Shown piece by piece: positions 1-11,150 of a DNA stretch of 64,000 nucleotides (position 1 is its first letter; every line of letters starts with the position of its first letter). A program made the position numbers and the translations under genes. Where the stretch lies: positions 145,334 to 209,333 of the forward strand of contig MU004185.1 in assembly GCA_010093605.1 (NCBI GenBank), given 5' to 3'. Under the pieces are notes generated by a model. The model was not told the DNA's origin and made no database searches. It saw only the letters and a list, made by a program, of their open reading frames with translations. Origin of the DNA: Lophium mytilinum. Taxonomy: Eukaryota; Ascomycota; Dothideomycetes; Mytilinidiales; Mytilinidiaceae.

Positions 1-1899
1 ATTAAGAAGCGTAATAAATATAATAGTATTTTAGAGTATTTTCTAAATTAAGTAGAAAGGTTATAAATAGATAGCGTCTAAATTAGCTATAGAGTAGCAT
101 ATAAATGTATTATACTATCTTAAAACTAACCTAACTTATCTCTATATCTAATTAGCTATAGTGTTAGTAGTATATTAAAATATAGGTAGCTAGAAAGGGC
201 TTAGTATTAGTAAGTATATACTTTTCTACCTATTTTCTTTTAGCTAGTATGTATATATAGCACTAAATTATACTACTATAGACCTATAGTGCACTCTAAT
301 TTATAGGCTGCTCTATTTAAATCTCTTTATTAGAAATATAAGTAAGATTAGACGCATACTATCTACTAATATTCTGCGGTCTAGATTAGAATAGTAGAAT
401 AGAGAGTTCTTGCAACCTTTCTATACCTTATAATATATAAGAATATTACTAATAATATATATAGGCCTATAGAGTATTAGCGCTGCTATATAAATATTTA
501 CCTATATAATACTATAGTTTATATTACTAATACTTAGGCCTTAAATTATATTTAAGGCTTATACTACTAATATCTAAGCCTTATAGTAAGTATATAGTTA
601 AGTAGATTATATTAATATTAAAAATAGGCAGTCTATAGTAGACCTACTATAGATATAGTATACTTATTAACGCGGCGATTATAGGTATATTATAGAAGTA
701 GAAGTTAAAATAGTTTATTTTATAATGTCTACTATAGAACTATATATACTATATAATTAGTGCATTTAGTAGTTACCTTAGTACTAATAGTCCCTTAGTT
801 TTTCTTCTTTTTTAGTATACTTTATATAACCTTATATATAAACTTATTATTATTAACTATATAGAACTAAGCTAGTATATCTACCGGGTTATTACCCCCT
901 ATATAGGCGAGAATAATGCTATATATTCTATTAGACCTCTAGTTCTTCTACTATACTCTAGATATAATCTATATCTTAAGGCTAGATATAGTCTATAGCT
1001 CTATAACTATTACGCACGTGCATTAAAAAGTAAAGTTAGAGCCTTCTACTCCTCTAGTCTTCCGGTTCGCAACTAGAATATTAACAGCCGCTAGATTATC
1101 TTAATTACGCTTAAAGCCGGTATTAAATTACTTCTATTACTTAACTATTAGTAATAAATATAACTATATAAGCTTTTTAGTTAGTATAGTCTTTATAATT
1201 ATCTAGTATTAATTATATTAGTTTATTAGATAATAATTACTAATTATAGATAGAGATAGGTGGCAACTTATAATATAGATAACTAAATTAACTATAGGCT
1301 TCTTACTAATAATTAGTATCTTCTTCTTCTTAGCTTAAATGTATTAAACTATGCTTCTAATTTTCTTTAGCTTTCCTAAATTAGCTAGTAGATTAGTATA
1401 CTATTTAGTAAGGGTACTCTCTAAGTCTATATAATCTATCTAGCCTATATTTTTAATATCTTCTAGAGTAAAGATTAGGTTACTTATTAAGCTAAGCTCT
1501 TTCTATTATGTCTTTAACTTAGCCAGCCTAGAAATTAATGTAAAAATCCAGGGCAGCCTCCCCTTACCTAAGCCCGTTAGAAAGGCGCCTAGGCTAAAGA
1601 AAGGCGGCGGCTTATTAATTACTACTTTATACCTTAGCTATTCTTTATACTCTTCTTTAAGGTCTATATATCTCTCTCTAATAACTATATAGTACTTCTT
1701 AATAAAGAGTTTAAAGCGGTTAGGTATACTAACTATTACCTGCTATATAATATAGAGCGGCATATCCCCTAAAAAAAGGCTATCTAGGCTAAGGCTTATT
1801 AGTATTCTATAGATACTTATAGCTATAATTATATCTAATACTCTCTAGAGACGCCTAGATAATTTAGAATTATTCTATAGTTACCGCTCTTTCTCTATT

Positions 1900-2900
1900 T
1901 TTAAGGTAAGATAGTAACCTCTAGCCCCTATAAGGTCTCCTTAATTAATACGCCGGAGGGTAGGGCCTTAATAAAGAATATTAAACTTATCCCCTTTATT
2001 TATATTCTCTTTCTCTAACTCCTTATCTAGAAGAGTATTATTCGGGTTATCTTTAATATTAGCGTCTAAATTAGTTAAGTCCGCTATCTAAGTTAGCGTC
2101 TATAAACCTCTATATAGTATAACTATTAGATATAATAGAGTTTTAGGGCCGTAGAGAAAAGAAGTCCTACTATAGAATAAGCCTCTAGGGTAGCTATATA
2201 GATTAGCAGCCTTATTAAACCCTTTTAAGTTCTAGCTCTAATAAACCTAATTAAGCGCACGGTTAATATTCGCCTATTTGCGCGTAGTTAGGCGGAATAT
2301 ATACTAATACTACATGGACTTAATATAGCTAAAAGCTATAATATATAGAGATATATTATTAAATTCTAGATAGAACTTATTAAAAAAAACAGCCCTATAT
2401 ATATACGTGGGGGTTACTTTATTACTATATAATAGGTTATAGAATATTATAAAGGTCTCTAGTAAGTTTAAATTCTTATTATATTTTTTATTAAAGGTCT
2501 CCGCGCTTATAATAATAAGGTAGGTTTTTACTCTTAGATTTAGCTTATACTACACCTAACTATTTATTTCTTAGTAGATAGGCCTAAGGTTCTTCTAGTC
2601 TTTAAAGGTAAAGTTACCCTCTATAATACTTCTATATACACACCAGATATAAAGTCTTCCACTAGGGACCTTAAAATCCTTATTCTTATATTTAATATCT
2701 AGCTAGTATTTTACCTTCTTATAGGTCTAATTTAGTAGACTCTTCTTAGTAAGCTAAATAATATAGCCTTTAACACTACTAGAACGCAGAGTATTAGTAC
2801 TAGCCTCTCTAGTATAAGTAGTAAATACTATTAATATTTATAGAGTTTTTCCTATCCTAGGGGGGTCTATAAAAATTAGCCTACACGCTCTACTAGTAAG
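1900..2900 (-). pseudogene. Degraded transposon-like ORF with a P-loop-like motif
   Basis: Reading the minus strand from about 2870 downward in one frame and ignoring stops gives a long protein-like run. It begins near DPPRIGKTL (2842-2868), which resembles a Walker A motif (GxxxxGKT/S) with one glycine changed. Downstream segments such as TREASTNTLRSSSVKGY and KNKDFKVPSGRLYIWCVYRS stay in the same frame, with stops mostly at codons that RIP would make from CAG, CAA or TGG. An NTPase or helicase (SNF2-like or another DNA helicase carried by a transposon) is a reasonable guess, but no second helicase motif was identified. It cannot be expressed as it stands. Confidence 0.35.
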
Positions 2901-3479
2901 ACCTTAGATAATACTATATATCCCAGCCACCTAGTATAGGGCCACATGCATCTTTAGGTTAGTAGTTATTTCTAGCAGCTTAAAGGTTATATTACTAGAA
3001 AAATTCCTATATATTAGAGATAAACTAAAAAACTATAGCACCTTCTTAAATACTACTACTAAGATATTCTTTATAGAGCTTAATATTAGGGCTATTATAG
3101 TAGTAATATTAATAGTATCTATCTTCTCTATATTAGCTATAATTATCTTATTTATATCTATAGAGGGTCTAGTCTTACTAAGACTATATATATTAAATTT
3201 AAGCATAGCCACAATATTAATACTACTAATTACTATATCCCCCACAACTTAGGTATTACTAGAGATAGTCTAGCCACTCTCTATAGTAACTATAAGCGCA
3301 TAGAGTTATTTTTAGGTAGTTAAATACTAAATAGTTCTAGGTTTAAGCGCCCTAAGCTACTATATAACCTTATTATAGATAATACTAGGCTAAATAGAAT
3401 TATATATTAACTTAGTATATAGCTAGATAATATTAAGTATCTATTAAATTAGTTACACTTTCTTCTCTATTTATAGCTT

Positions 3480-3900
3480 CTATACCTTCTTCTCTACTAG
3501 TAGTTTCTACTTTCTTTATTTCTCTTACTCTACCATCTCTTCTAGCTATTTCTACCTCTTTACTTTCTCTTTAGTTATAGTCTTAGCTAGCTCTCTCTCC
3601 TTCTATTCTATCTACTTCTTAGCCTTCTCTACTATTACTATATCTACTAGCTCTCTCTCCTTTATCTCTTTCTTCTTTATCTCTTTCTTCTTTCTTTCTT
3701 TCTCTACTTTTACTATTTCTACTAGCGCTTTCTCTACTAGCGCTTTCTCCACCAGCTCTTTCTCCACCAACTCTTTCTTCTTCTTCTCTTTCTCTTTCTT
3801 TTCTCTTTCTACTTTCACTATTTCTACCAGCTCTTTCTTCTTTTTTTCTTTCTCTTCTTTTACTATATCTACTAGCTATTTCTACTTCTCTTCTTTATTC
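3480..3900 (-). repeat. Pyrimidine-rich low-complexity tract with 15-bp repeats (Lys/Glu-rich on the minus strand)
   Basis: The plus strand is almost pure C/T with phrases such as tttctctactagcgc repeated. On the minus strand, 3612-3818 is open for 68 codons and encodes a charged repeat built on the five-residue unit ELVEK/ALVEK followed by Lys/Glu runs. The 15-bp period keeps the frame. It is probably the low-complexity tail of a former transposon protein. Several CCA triplets near 3750-3775 are unusual in a block otherwise stripped of CpA, so this small patch may have expanded after RIP or escaped it. Confidence 0.6.
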
Positions 3901-6900
3901 TACTCTATAGTAGAATTAACCCTATCTATATTAGCTATATATATATCTAGACTTATAGTTAAGTTAATAATTATTTTATCTAGAGTGTTAGCGGCGGTAG
4001 GTTTAGATAGACTCTTAGCCGCGGCAGCCTTAGGCTTACTATAGCGGGGGCGTTTCTTAGCCGGGCAGATACTAGAGGGCAGGGACTTAAAAAAGTACAG
4101 ACCTAGCTATATATTAGTTAGTAGTAATATTTAATAATTAATAATAATTAATATATATCTAGTCTTAAGTTTAGATATTACCTTTTTAATATTAAGGCCC
4201 TTTACTATAAAACTAAGTACTATCTCTTTAAATATACTCTTTATTTTCTCTAATAGCGTAGTTAGATAGAAGTTATTCTCTATTAACTTCTAGGTTCTAT
4301 TAACTATAATAATATACTCTAGAGGGTTAAAGTTTATAAAAGTTCTATTAATAGCTTCTAGAAACTTTATAAAGCTATAGTTTTCTAGCTCTAGGCCTTT
4401 ACTACTAGATCTTATAAAATAGAGAGTAAAAAGGCATCTAGTACTTTTCTACTGCGGTAGCTAGTATATTATAGTAAGAACCGCGTATAATAGCTAGGGC
4501 TTAAATAGAGTATTTTAGGTAGTAATATCTAGGAATTTTATTAGAGAGCTAAGGCCTGCTAATATAACTAACTTTATAGATAAGGCTAACTTAGACTACT
4601 TCTACTTCTTATTACTTTTAATAATACTACCCTATATTTTATATTTCTTATAAACTTTATACTAGATTAATATTTAATATACTTACTTCTACTTAGCTAA
4701 TATAGAAGACTTTTTAAATATATAACTCTATATATCTATAAAAAGTATATATATTTTAAACTAAGTATCTAAGTAGGCGTTATTTTTACTATAGTTATTT
4801 TAGCCTAGTTATAAAAGATATTTTACCTATAGATATACTTTAGAGTTCTCTATTAGTATAAATAAGTTAGCTTCTATCTAGCGCTATACTTTAGAAGCTA
4901 GACCTAAGCTAGCTATAATATTTATTTAACTTAAGTAGCCTTTAGAGTTCTTAGTAAAATTAAATACTATCTTACTCTATATAAATATATTATATAGCAG
5001 GTCTACTAGAAGTATTATAGCCTTTCCCTAAGTAGGTTTAGAGTATTAGTAGCTACTGCAGGGAGGCTAGCGGCTATAGTAGTTATCTAGCTTATCTAGC
5101 TTTAAATTACTATTATAGTCTACTTAACTAGAGTCTATACTTAATAACTATTTATCTAGGTTAAACTTCTTATTATTTTAATTATTAGGGAGGCGTTATT
5201 AGTAACTAGTGCGTTAACCTAATTCTTTAGCCATGTTAGGTAAATAAAATAAGAAGTTAGAGTATAAGAAAGGTAGATAAAAGGGGGTAGAGTTAGTAGA
5301 TAGAATAGCGTTATATAGTAATGCGGGCAAGGGTAGGTAGAAGGCTAATAATATTAGATAAATAGTAATAGTAAGTAATAAGTAAGGTAGTTACTTACCT
5401 ATAAAGTTATAATAGTAAACGCTACTTATAGTATAATTAACCTTAGAATTACGCGCATTAAAAAATAAGGTAACTATAATAGAAGATATATAAATCCGCG
5501 CGCGCTAGTAATAGAAGTAGCTACTCTTAGTTATACTTTTAAATAGGTATAATATCTATTAAAGAAGTACTTATAGAGTAGTACTAGAAATATAGTAAAT
5601 ATAAATAAGTCTAAGGTATAGAGAAGAAAGTTAGCATATAAGGGAGAAAGAAGAAGAAGAAGAAAAAGAGAGAAGAAAGAGATAGAGGAGGAGGAGGATA
5701 AGAGAGGAAAGATAGATAAGAATAGTAGATAAGAATTAGAATTAAAAGGCTAGATAGAAGATAAAGTTTAAAGTAGCGTATAATTAAGTGTATAATTAGT
5801 AAATAGGCTATATTATAATATAATAGAAGTAAAGAGTTATATAGCTTAAAAAACTCTACTACCTAATAATTAGTAATAATTAGCCTTTACCTTAATATTT
5901 ATCTATACCTATTAGCTTTTAGTAATACTTAATAGATTAGTAATAACTTCTATCTAATATTACCTTCTACTTACCTAGGTTAGTTAATATAGAGAGGAAG
6001 GCTAATTTCTATATATAGGTGCCCCCCTCTATTATTTAAGTTAGTATTATAAGCTTTACTAGATTAGTAGCTAATAGATTAAGATTCTTAGAATAGAAAG
6101 AAAAGTTAGCTATAGCTACCTAAGGAGGTACTATACTACTTATTATTACCTAAGCTACTACGCGCCTCTCTACCTTTAATAGTAGCTTATTATCTACTAA
6201 AGTTACGCCCTATAAGCTAGTAGGTAGTAGTACTAATTTATATATCTTTTTACTATCTACTCTTTTTATAAGTATTACTAATTTAGCTTATACCGCGGAA
6301 TAGCTTACTTACCTACTTTCTCTTTTACTAAATAAGTACTTTTACTCTCTAGCCCCTCTACTAGCGCGCACACCGCCTTTATATAGAGAACGCCTACTTT
6401 AACCTATCTAGAAAAACTAGTATTACCTACCTATATATTTATTATACTTCTTATCTACTTACTTACTTCCGCTAGTACTAGGCTAACTATAGTCTATATT
6501 TAACTAGCCTATATATCTCTCTCTTTTATAGCTTTTTACTACTTTAGGCGGCGCTTTCTAGAGGCTCTACTTAGTAGTTCCCGCTCTCTCTTTATTTCTT
6601 ATAGCTCGCGCTCTAATAACTAGATTAGCGCGCTTCTTTTTATAGATTTAGCCTTTCTAGAAGTAGTAGAATTATATAGTTATATTTTATAGGCTACGCC
6701 TCTAGAATATATATAGATTAGTAATACTTAGATTTATCTATTATAGTATACTATAAGGCTAACCCTTAAGTATAGCTTAAAATTAGTAGAGGTAGGTTAG
6801 AAGTAGATAAGAAAGATAATAGGGTAATACTTAGATATTTAGAGAACTAATTAACTACTATATAGTATCTATATTCTACTAGGTAATTTAGCTATTAAAT

Positions 6901-7236
6901 ACGCGTTTAGATAAAAGTCTCTTAATATAACTAATATCTTACTAGATGTAATAGTACTTAGTTTTAATCTAATTATTAGCCTAATATTATACTAGCCTTA
7001 ACTCTAACCCTCTAGAAGGTAGCTACTACTATAGTAACTTATACCTTCTATAATAATAGCTAATATACTACTAGCATATATTAGACTAAAGCCCTAAACT
7101 CTTCTAATAATCTACTTACTATTAAATTACAGCCTCTTCTCTAACCCTAACTATTTTATTTAGAATATAAGCGTATCTACCTATACTAATACTAACTAAC
7201 TATTTAAATATATTAGGCCTAATAGTAATATATAGT

Positions 7237-7241
7237 CTAGA
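7237..7241. other. Target-site duplication (left copy)
   Basis: The pentamer ctaga directly abuts the left LTR. The same pentamer abuts the right LTR at 15318-15322. Five-base duplications are usual for Ty3/Gypsy integrases. Confidence 0.7.
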
Positions 7242-7483
7242 TGTTATAGTTATAGTATAGAGAAGCTAAGTAGTATAAGGTAACTAGGTAGGTTAATTTT
7301 AAGAGGTTATATAAGGAGTAGAAAGAAAGGCTTCTAGGTAGAAACTATATATATAGAGAAGAGAGGCGCGTAGGCGCTAGGCAGGCTAGCGCGTAGGCGG
7401 CGTAAGGTAATGTAATAGGTATAGAGGCAGGAGGCCGGTAACAGGTAAATATATAACTAGAGGATAGGGCGTAATCTATTATA
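7242..7483 (-). repeat. 3' LTR of the Gypsy element
   Basis: This 242-bp repeat is nearly identical to 15076-15317, with no indels seen. It starts with TG on the plus strand, and the expected terminal CA reads TA, consistent with RIP. It lies downstream of the pol relics in the minus-strand reading direction and next to the polypurine tract, so it is the 3' LTR. Confidence 0.85.
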
Positions 7484-7493
7484 CTACCCCCCC
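7484..7493 (-). other. Polypurine tract
   Basis: The minus strand reads GGGGGGGTAG immediately before the 3' LTR, the expected place for plus-strand primer generation in LTR retrotransposons. It fixes the element's orientation. Confidence 0.7.
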
Positions 7494-9674
7494 GTTTAAG
7501 AACGCTAGAAGAAAATAAAAAGAAAAAGGAAAAGAAAAAGAAATAGTATTATAGGCCGTGTCGGGTTTAAATATAAGGGCATAAATAGTTATCCGGTATA
7601 GTAAATTATATAGTATAGTTTAGCTAATTATTAGTTATATACTAATATATAAGAAGCTAGTATACTTAAGGCGTTACTTATAAGGGCTTTCCCGTTATAA
7701 CGGCTTAGCCTACTTTATACAGCTAAGAATTCTAATCTTATTATAGTTATTATATATAAAGTTATAATAAACTATATAAGGCTATTTTTAATTATAGTAT
7801 AGAGATATAGCGAGGTAATTATATAAAGATAAGAATATAGCTTATAGTAGAGTAATTATAATTATAAATAGTTAGTAGTATAGAGGTTATAAGCGGTGTT
7901 ATTATTATTAGTAAGGCGTGCGCGCTAATTATTATTTAGTTTAAAGTCTAGATAAGGGCCGTTAGCGTCCGGGTTAAGGTTATAGAATTTACTAATTAGA
8001 TCCGTAGCTTTAGGTATAAACTATTTCTATAGTTACTATTTCTATAGTGTAGAGTATCCTTTATAGAGTCCTTTATATTTAAGGTAGCGGCGTTCTTTTA
8101 GCCCGCGGCCGCGCCACCGGCTATTAATAATGCGTGTAATTGTGTATTATTTAACTAATTTAGAGGTAATAGAATTAATTACCTAAACGGGAGGTAGCAG
8201 TGGCTAGCGTTAGCCTAGTAGTAGACAGGACCTATCTAGGTAGAGTAGGTATAGGTGGAAGACGGGGTGCGTTTAAGAGCCTTTAAGGCTTATATTTATA
8301 AAGTTAAGTTAGAAGGCGTAGCCCTTATTAATAATCTTTATAATACGGAAAGAACTAAGATTCTTATAATTAAGTAACTTATTTAGGCGGGTTATCTTTA
8401 CATTATAGGCGTTAAGCTATACCTAATTATTAACTTAGAGCTTTAGTAGAGGATTATAATATTAGTTTATATAGTCTACTTATTTAGTTTATACCTATAT
8501 TATTATAGCCTTGCATTTATTTAATATATCTTTTATTTAATTAACGTGCTTATTACCTTTAAGCTATTAACGGTAAATAATAGTATTAGTGCTAAGAATA
8601 GGTATAGGAATAGGTTTAGCGTTATTAGTAACTCTAGATAGGGGTTCTAGACCTAAGCGCGGATGGAAACCTTTATTAATAAAGAACGGGGTCATTATAG
8701 TAGAGGTGTTAACTTAGTTATTTACTAAGAATTCCCTAATAGGCAAGTAGTTAACCTAGTTATTCTAGCGGTAATTAATAAACTGCCTAAGATAGGCTTT
8801 TATAATAGTGTTCGCATTTTCTATTTATCTATTAGTTTTAGGGTAGGCGGCTATAGAAATATTCTAGTAGACGCTAATGCGCTTATAAACTTATTTCTAA
8901 ATATCTAAGATAAAGCGCGGATTATAGTTGCTAATAATAATACGGGGGAGGCTATAGAGACGGTAGATCTTATAGAGAAAGGCGTTAATAATATTATAGA
9001 TAGAGGTGCTGCTTATAGAGATATAGTAATATTTCTTACTAGCATAATAGATAATAATAAGAATTTTAGTGTAGATTTAACTATTATGCTTATAGGGAGG
9101 AAGCTCTATAATAAAGTCTATAGTAATATTAGTCTAACATTATTCTAGTATATTAAGTAAACGTAGAAGTTCTTATTTCTTATTGCGGAAGGCTTTTAAT
9201 TATTTATAGCTATAGTAGGCGCTTATATAGTCTTTAATAGAGTTGCATATACCTAGCTAAAAGTAGTAACATTAAATAAGTTTATATATACTATATTTTT
9301 CTAGGTATCCGCTAATAGTAGTATTATAGGTAAGCTGTAAGAGCTTAAGGCGTAAGTTATTATATATAGGTATATATAATTAGCTGTAGTAATATAGTTA
9401 ATTGCGGCGGACTTTAAATTCTAAGATGTCTAGGTTACTAATAATATCGCGTAGAGATTAAGGGAGCGCGCGCTTACTATTATATATAAGGGTAATAAGT
9501 TTATAAAGTATAGAATTAAATAGCGGCTCTAGTAAGTTTTATAGCGGGCTAAAATAGCCTTTATTAAATAGCTTAGTAAGTGTGCGCTAATAGACTAGAT
9601 CGGGCTCTATATAGAGATTATTATTATTTATAGGGGGTAGTTTAATTACAAGAGAAGAATTAGGTTTAAAGTAA

Positions 9675-9722
9675 GGGTTAGAGTTAGGGTTAGAGTTAGG
9701 GTTAGAGTTAGAGTTAGGGTTA
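9675..9722 (+). repeat. Telomere-like hexamer run inside the Gypsy element
   Basis: Eight consecutive hexamers are present on the plus strand, alternating between GGGTTA (four) and GAGTTA (four). GGGTTA is a permutation of TTAGGG, the telomere repeat of most filamentous ascomycetes. The run is embedded in the pol part of the retrotransposon rather than at a chromosome end. It may be a simple low-complexity coding repeat of the element or an interstitial telomeric tract. Confidence 0.75.
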
Positions 9723-10189
9723 ATATTATTATTACGCGCGTAGCTATATAGCGTTATAGGTGCTAGAAGAAATTAAGAGTATATCTTTAACGGTGGCGAC
9801 TCTATAGCTAGTAATAGGTCTAACTCTTTATAGTAAGGCACTAGCTTAATTAGATTTAGCGTGTAGCCTGGGCCGTTATCGGGTAAGCTTATATTAATAA
9901 TATTTAGTAAATGTATTAGTATAACTCCTAGGCCTAAGTTATAAGATTTAAGGACTGTCTAGTATTAGAATTAATTGCGGGGGTTATCTAGATTAGTAGA
10001 AAGGTCTTATAATCTTCTTATAAGGCTATCTAGTTTTCCTCTAAGAATACCGGGTTAATAGATAATCTTAAAGTTAAATCCGGCGAGGAACCTAGCCTAG
10101 CGGGCTTAGTGATAATTAAGGTATTTAGTTAATATAAAATACTTAAGATTATAATAATCTATAAGTATATCTATAGGGTTATCTAGATT

Positions 10190-10390
10190 AGTACTTACTA
10201 GTTTAGGGCGCTATTCTTTAAAGGCTTTAACTATAGTAAGCAGTTTCTTATTATAGATTTTATAGTTACATTCCTAGGGGCTTATTTTAGATAAGAAGAA
10301 GGCGATAGAGTAGAGTAGGCCGTCCTCCCCTACTTAAGATATAACGCTAGTAATAACGTAGTTAGAAGCGTTAGTTTTAATATAGACCTT
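10190..10390 (-). pseudogene. RNase H domain relic of the Gypsy polyprotein
   Basis: The minus-strand translation contains GLLYSIAFFLSKISP followed, after a stop, by ECNYKIYNKKLLTIVKAF. This matches the Ty3/Gypsy RNase H-like pattern in which a 'PVAFxSKKxSPAExNYxIYDKELLAIV'-type sequence follows a DASD-like motif (here NASN). The catalytic acidic positions appear as N, and internal TAG stops replace probable Gln codons, both consistent with RIP. Confidence 0.8.
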
Positions 10391-10779
10391 CTTACCGTAT
10401 TAAAAGTAATATAGAATAGGTATAGTAGTAAACGCTATCTTAAGCGCTTAGAAGGCTTTATTATATTTAGTGTTCTAAGTAAACTACGCTTTAAGCTTAG
10501 TTTTCTTACTGTCTATAGTCTTTATTATAGACGTAAGTAGGCTAATAATATAAAAGAATACGTGTATAAAATATTAATAAAAGTTAGTAAATCCTAAGAA
10601 CGCTTATACATTGCGCAGGCATGTTAGTATCTTCTAGTTAATAATAGTAGTAACTTTGTCTAGGTTTATCTAGACGCCGCCTGTTATAATAATAAGGCCT
10701 AGGTATTTAATCTCTATCTTATTAAATTCGCACTTAGTAAAGTTATAGTTAAGGCCGGCTTTATTAAGCTATTTAAGGA

Positions 10780-11150
10780 CTTTAGCTACATGTTCTTTAT
10801 ATTATTCTTTAGTGCTATTTATATAAACTAAGACATTATCTATATAAGTAGAGTAGAAATTATCTAGATAGTTATATAATATTTAGTTAATATAGAACTA
10901 AAAACGTCTAGAGCCCCTAGTAACGCTAAATAGTATAATAAGTAATTTATATTAGCTCTATTAGGTAGAGAAGGCTATTAGGCCTTTATTACCTTCGCGC
11001 ATTTAAATATAGTTAAAGGCGGAAATAATATTAAGCTTAGAGTACTATTTAGTATTACTAAGCTTTTATAAGGTTTCTTAAACTAATAGTAGTAGGTATT
11101 AAGTTTTAATTATTATTTTATTAACGGCTCTATAGTTAATATAGAATTAG
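10780..11150 (-). pseudogene. Reverse transcriptase relic of the Gypsy polyprotein
   Basis: The minus strand at 10823-10849 reads TYIDNVLVY, the reverse transcriptase catalytic box (normally Y-x-D-D) with the second aspartate changed to Asn by a G-to-A transition. It is followed by the NSTKE segment typical of Gypsy elements. Upstream frames continue the domain but carry many stops. Catalytic loss is visible directly at the YxDD motif. Confidence 0.85.

Larger units (their letters stand above)
1..7236. repeat. AT-rich, RIP-degraded repeat block (left part)
   Basis: The sequence is dominated by TA, with very few CA or TG dinucleotides, while CG-containing words such as gcgc survive. Stop codons (mostly TAG and TAA) interrupt every frame, and no open frame longer than about 70 codons is present. 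This is the pattern expected from CpA-to-TpA repeat-induced point mutation of old transposons in ascomycetes. Scattered runs still read as protein-like when stops are ignored, mainly on the minus strand (see the P-loop relic near 2.8 kb and the charged repeat near 3.7 kb). I could not find paired LTRs or terminal inverted repeats here, so the element types are left open. Confidence 0.8.
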
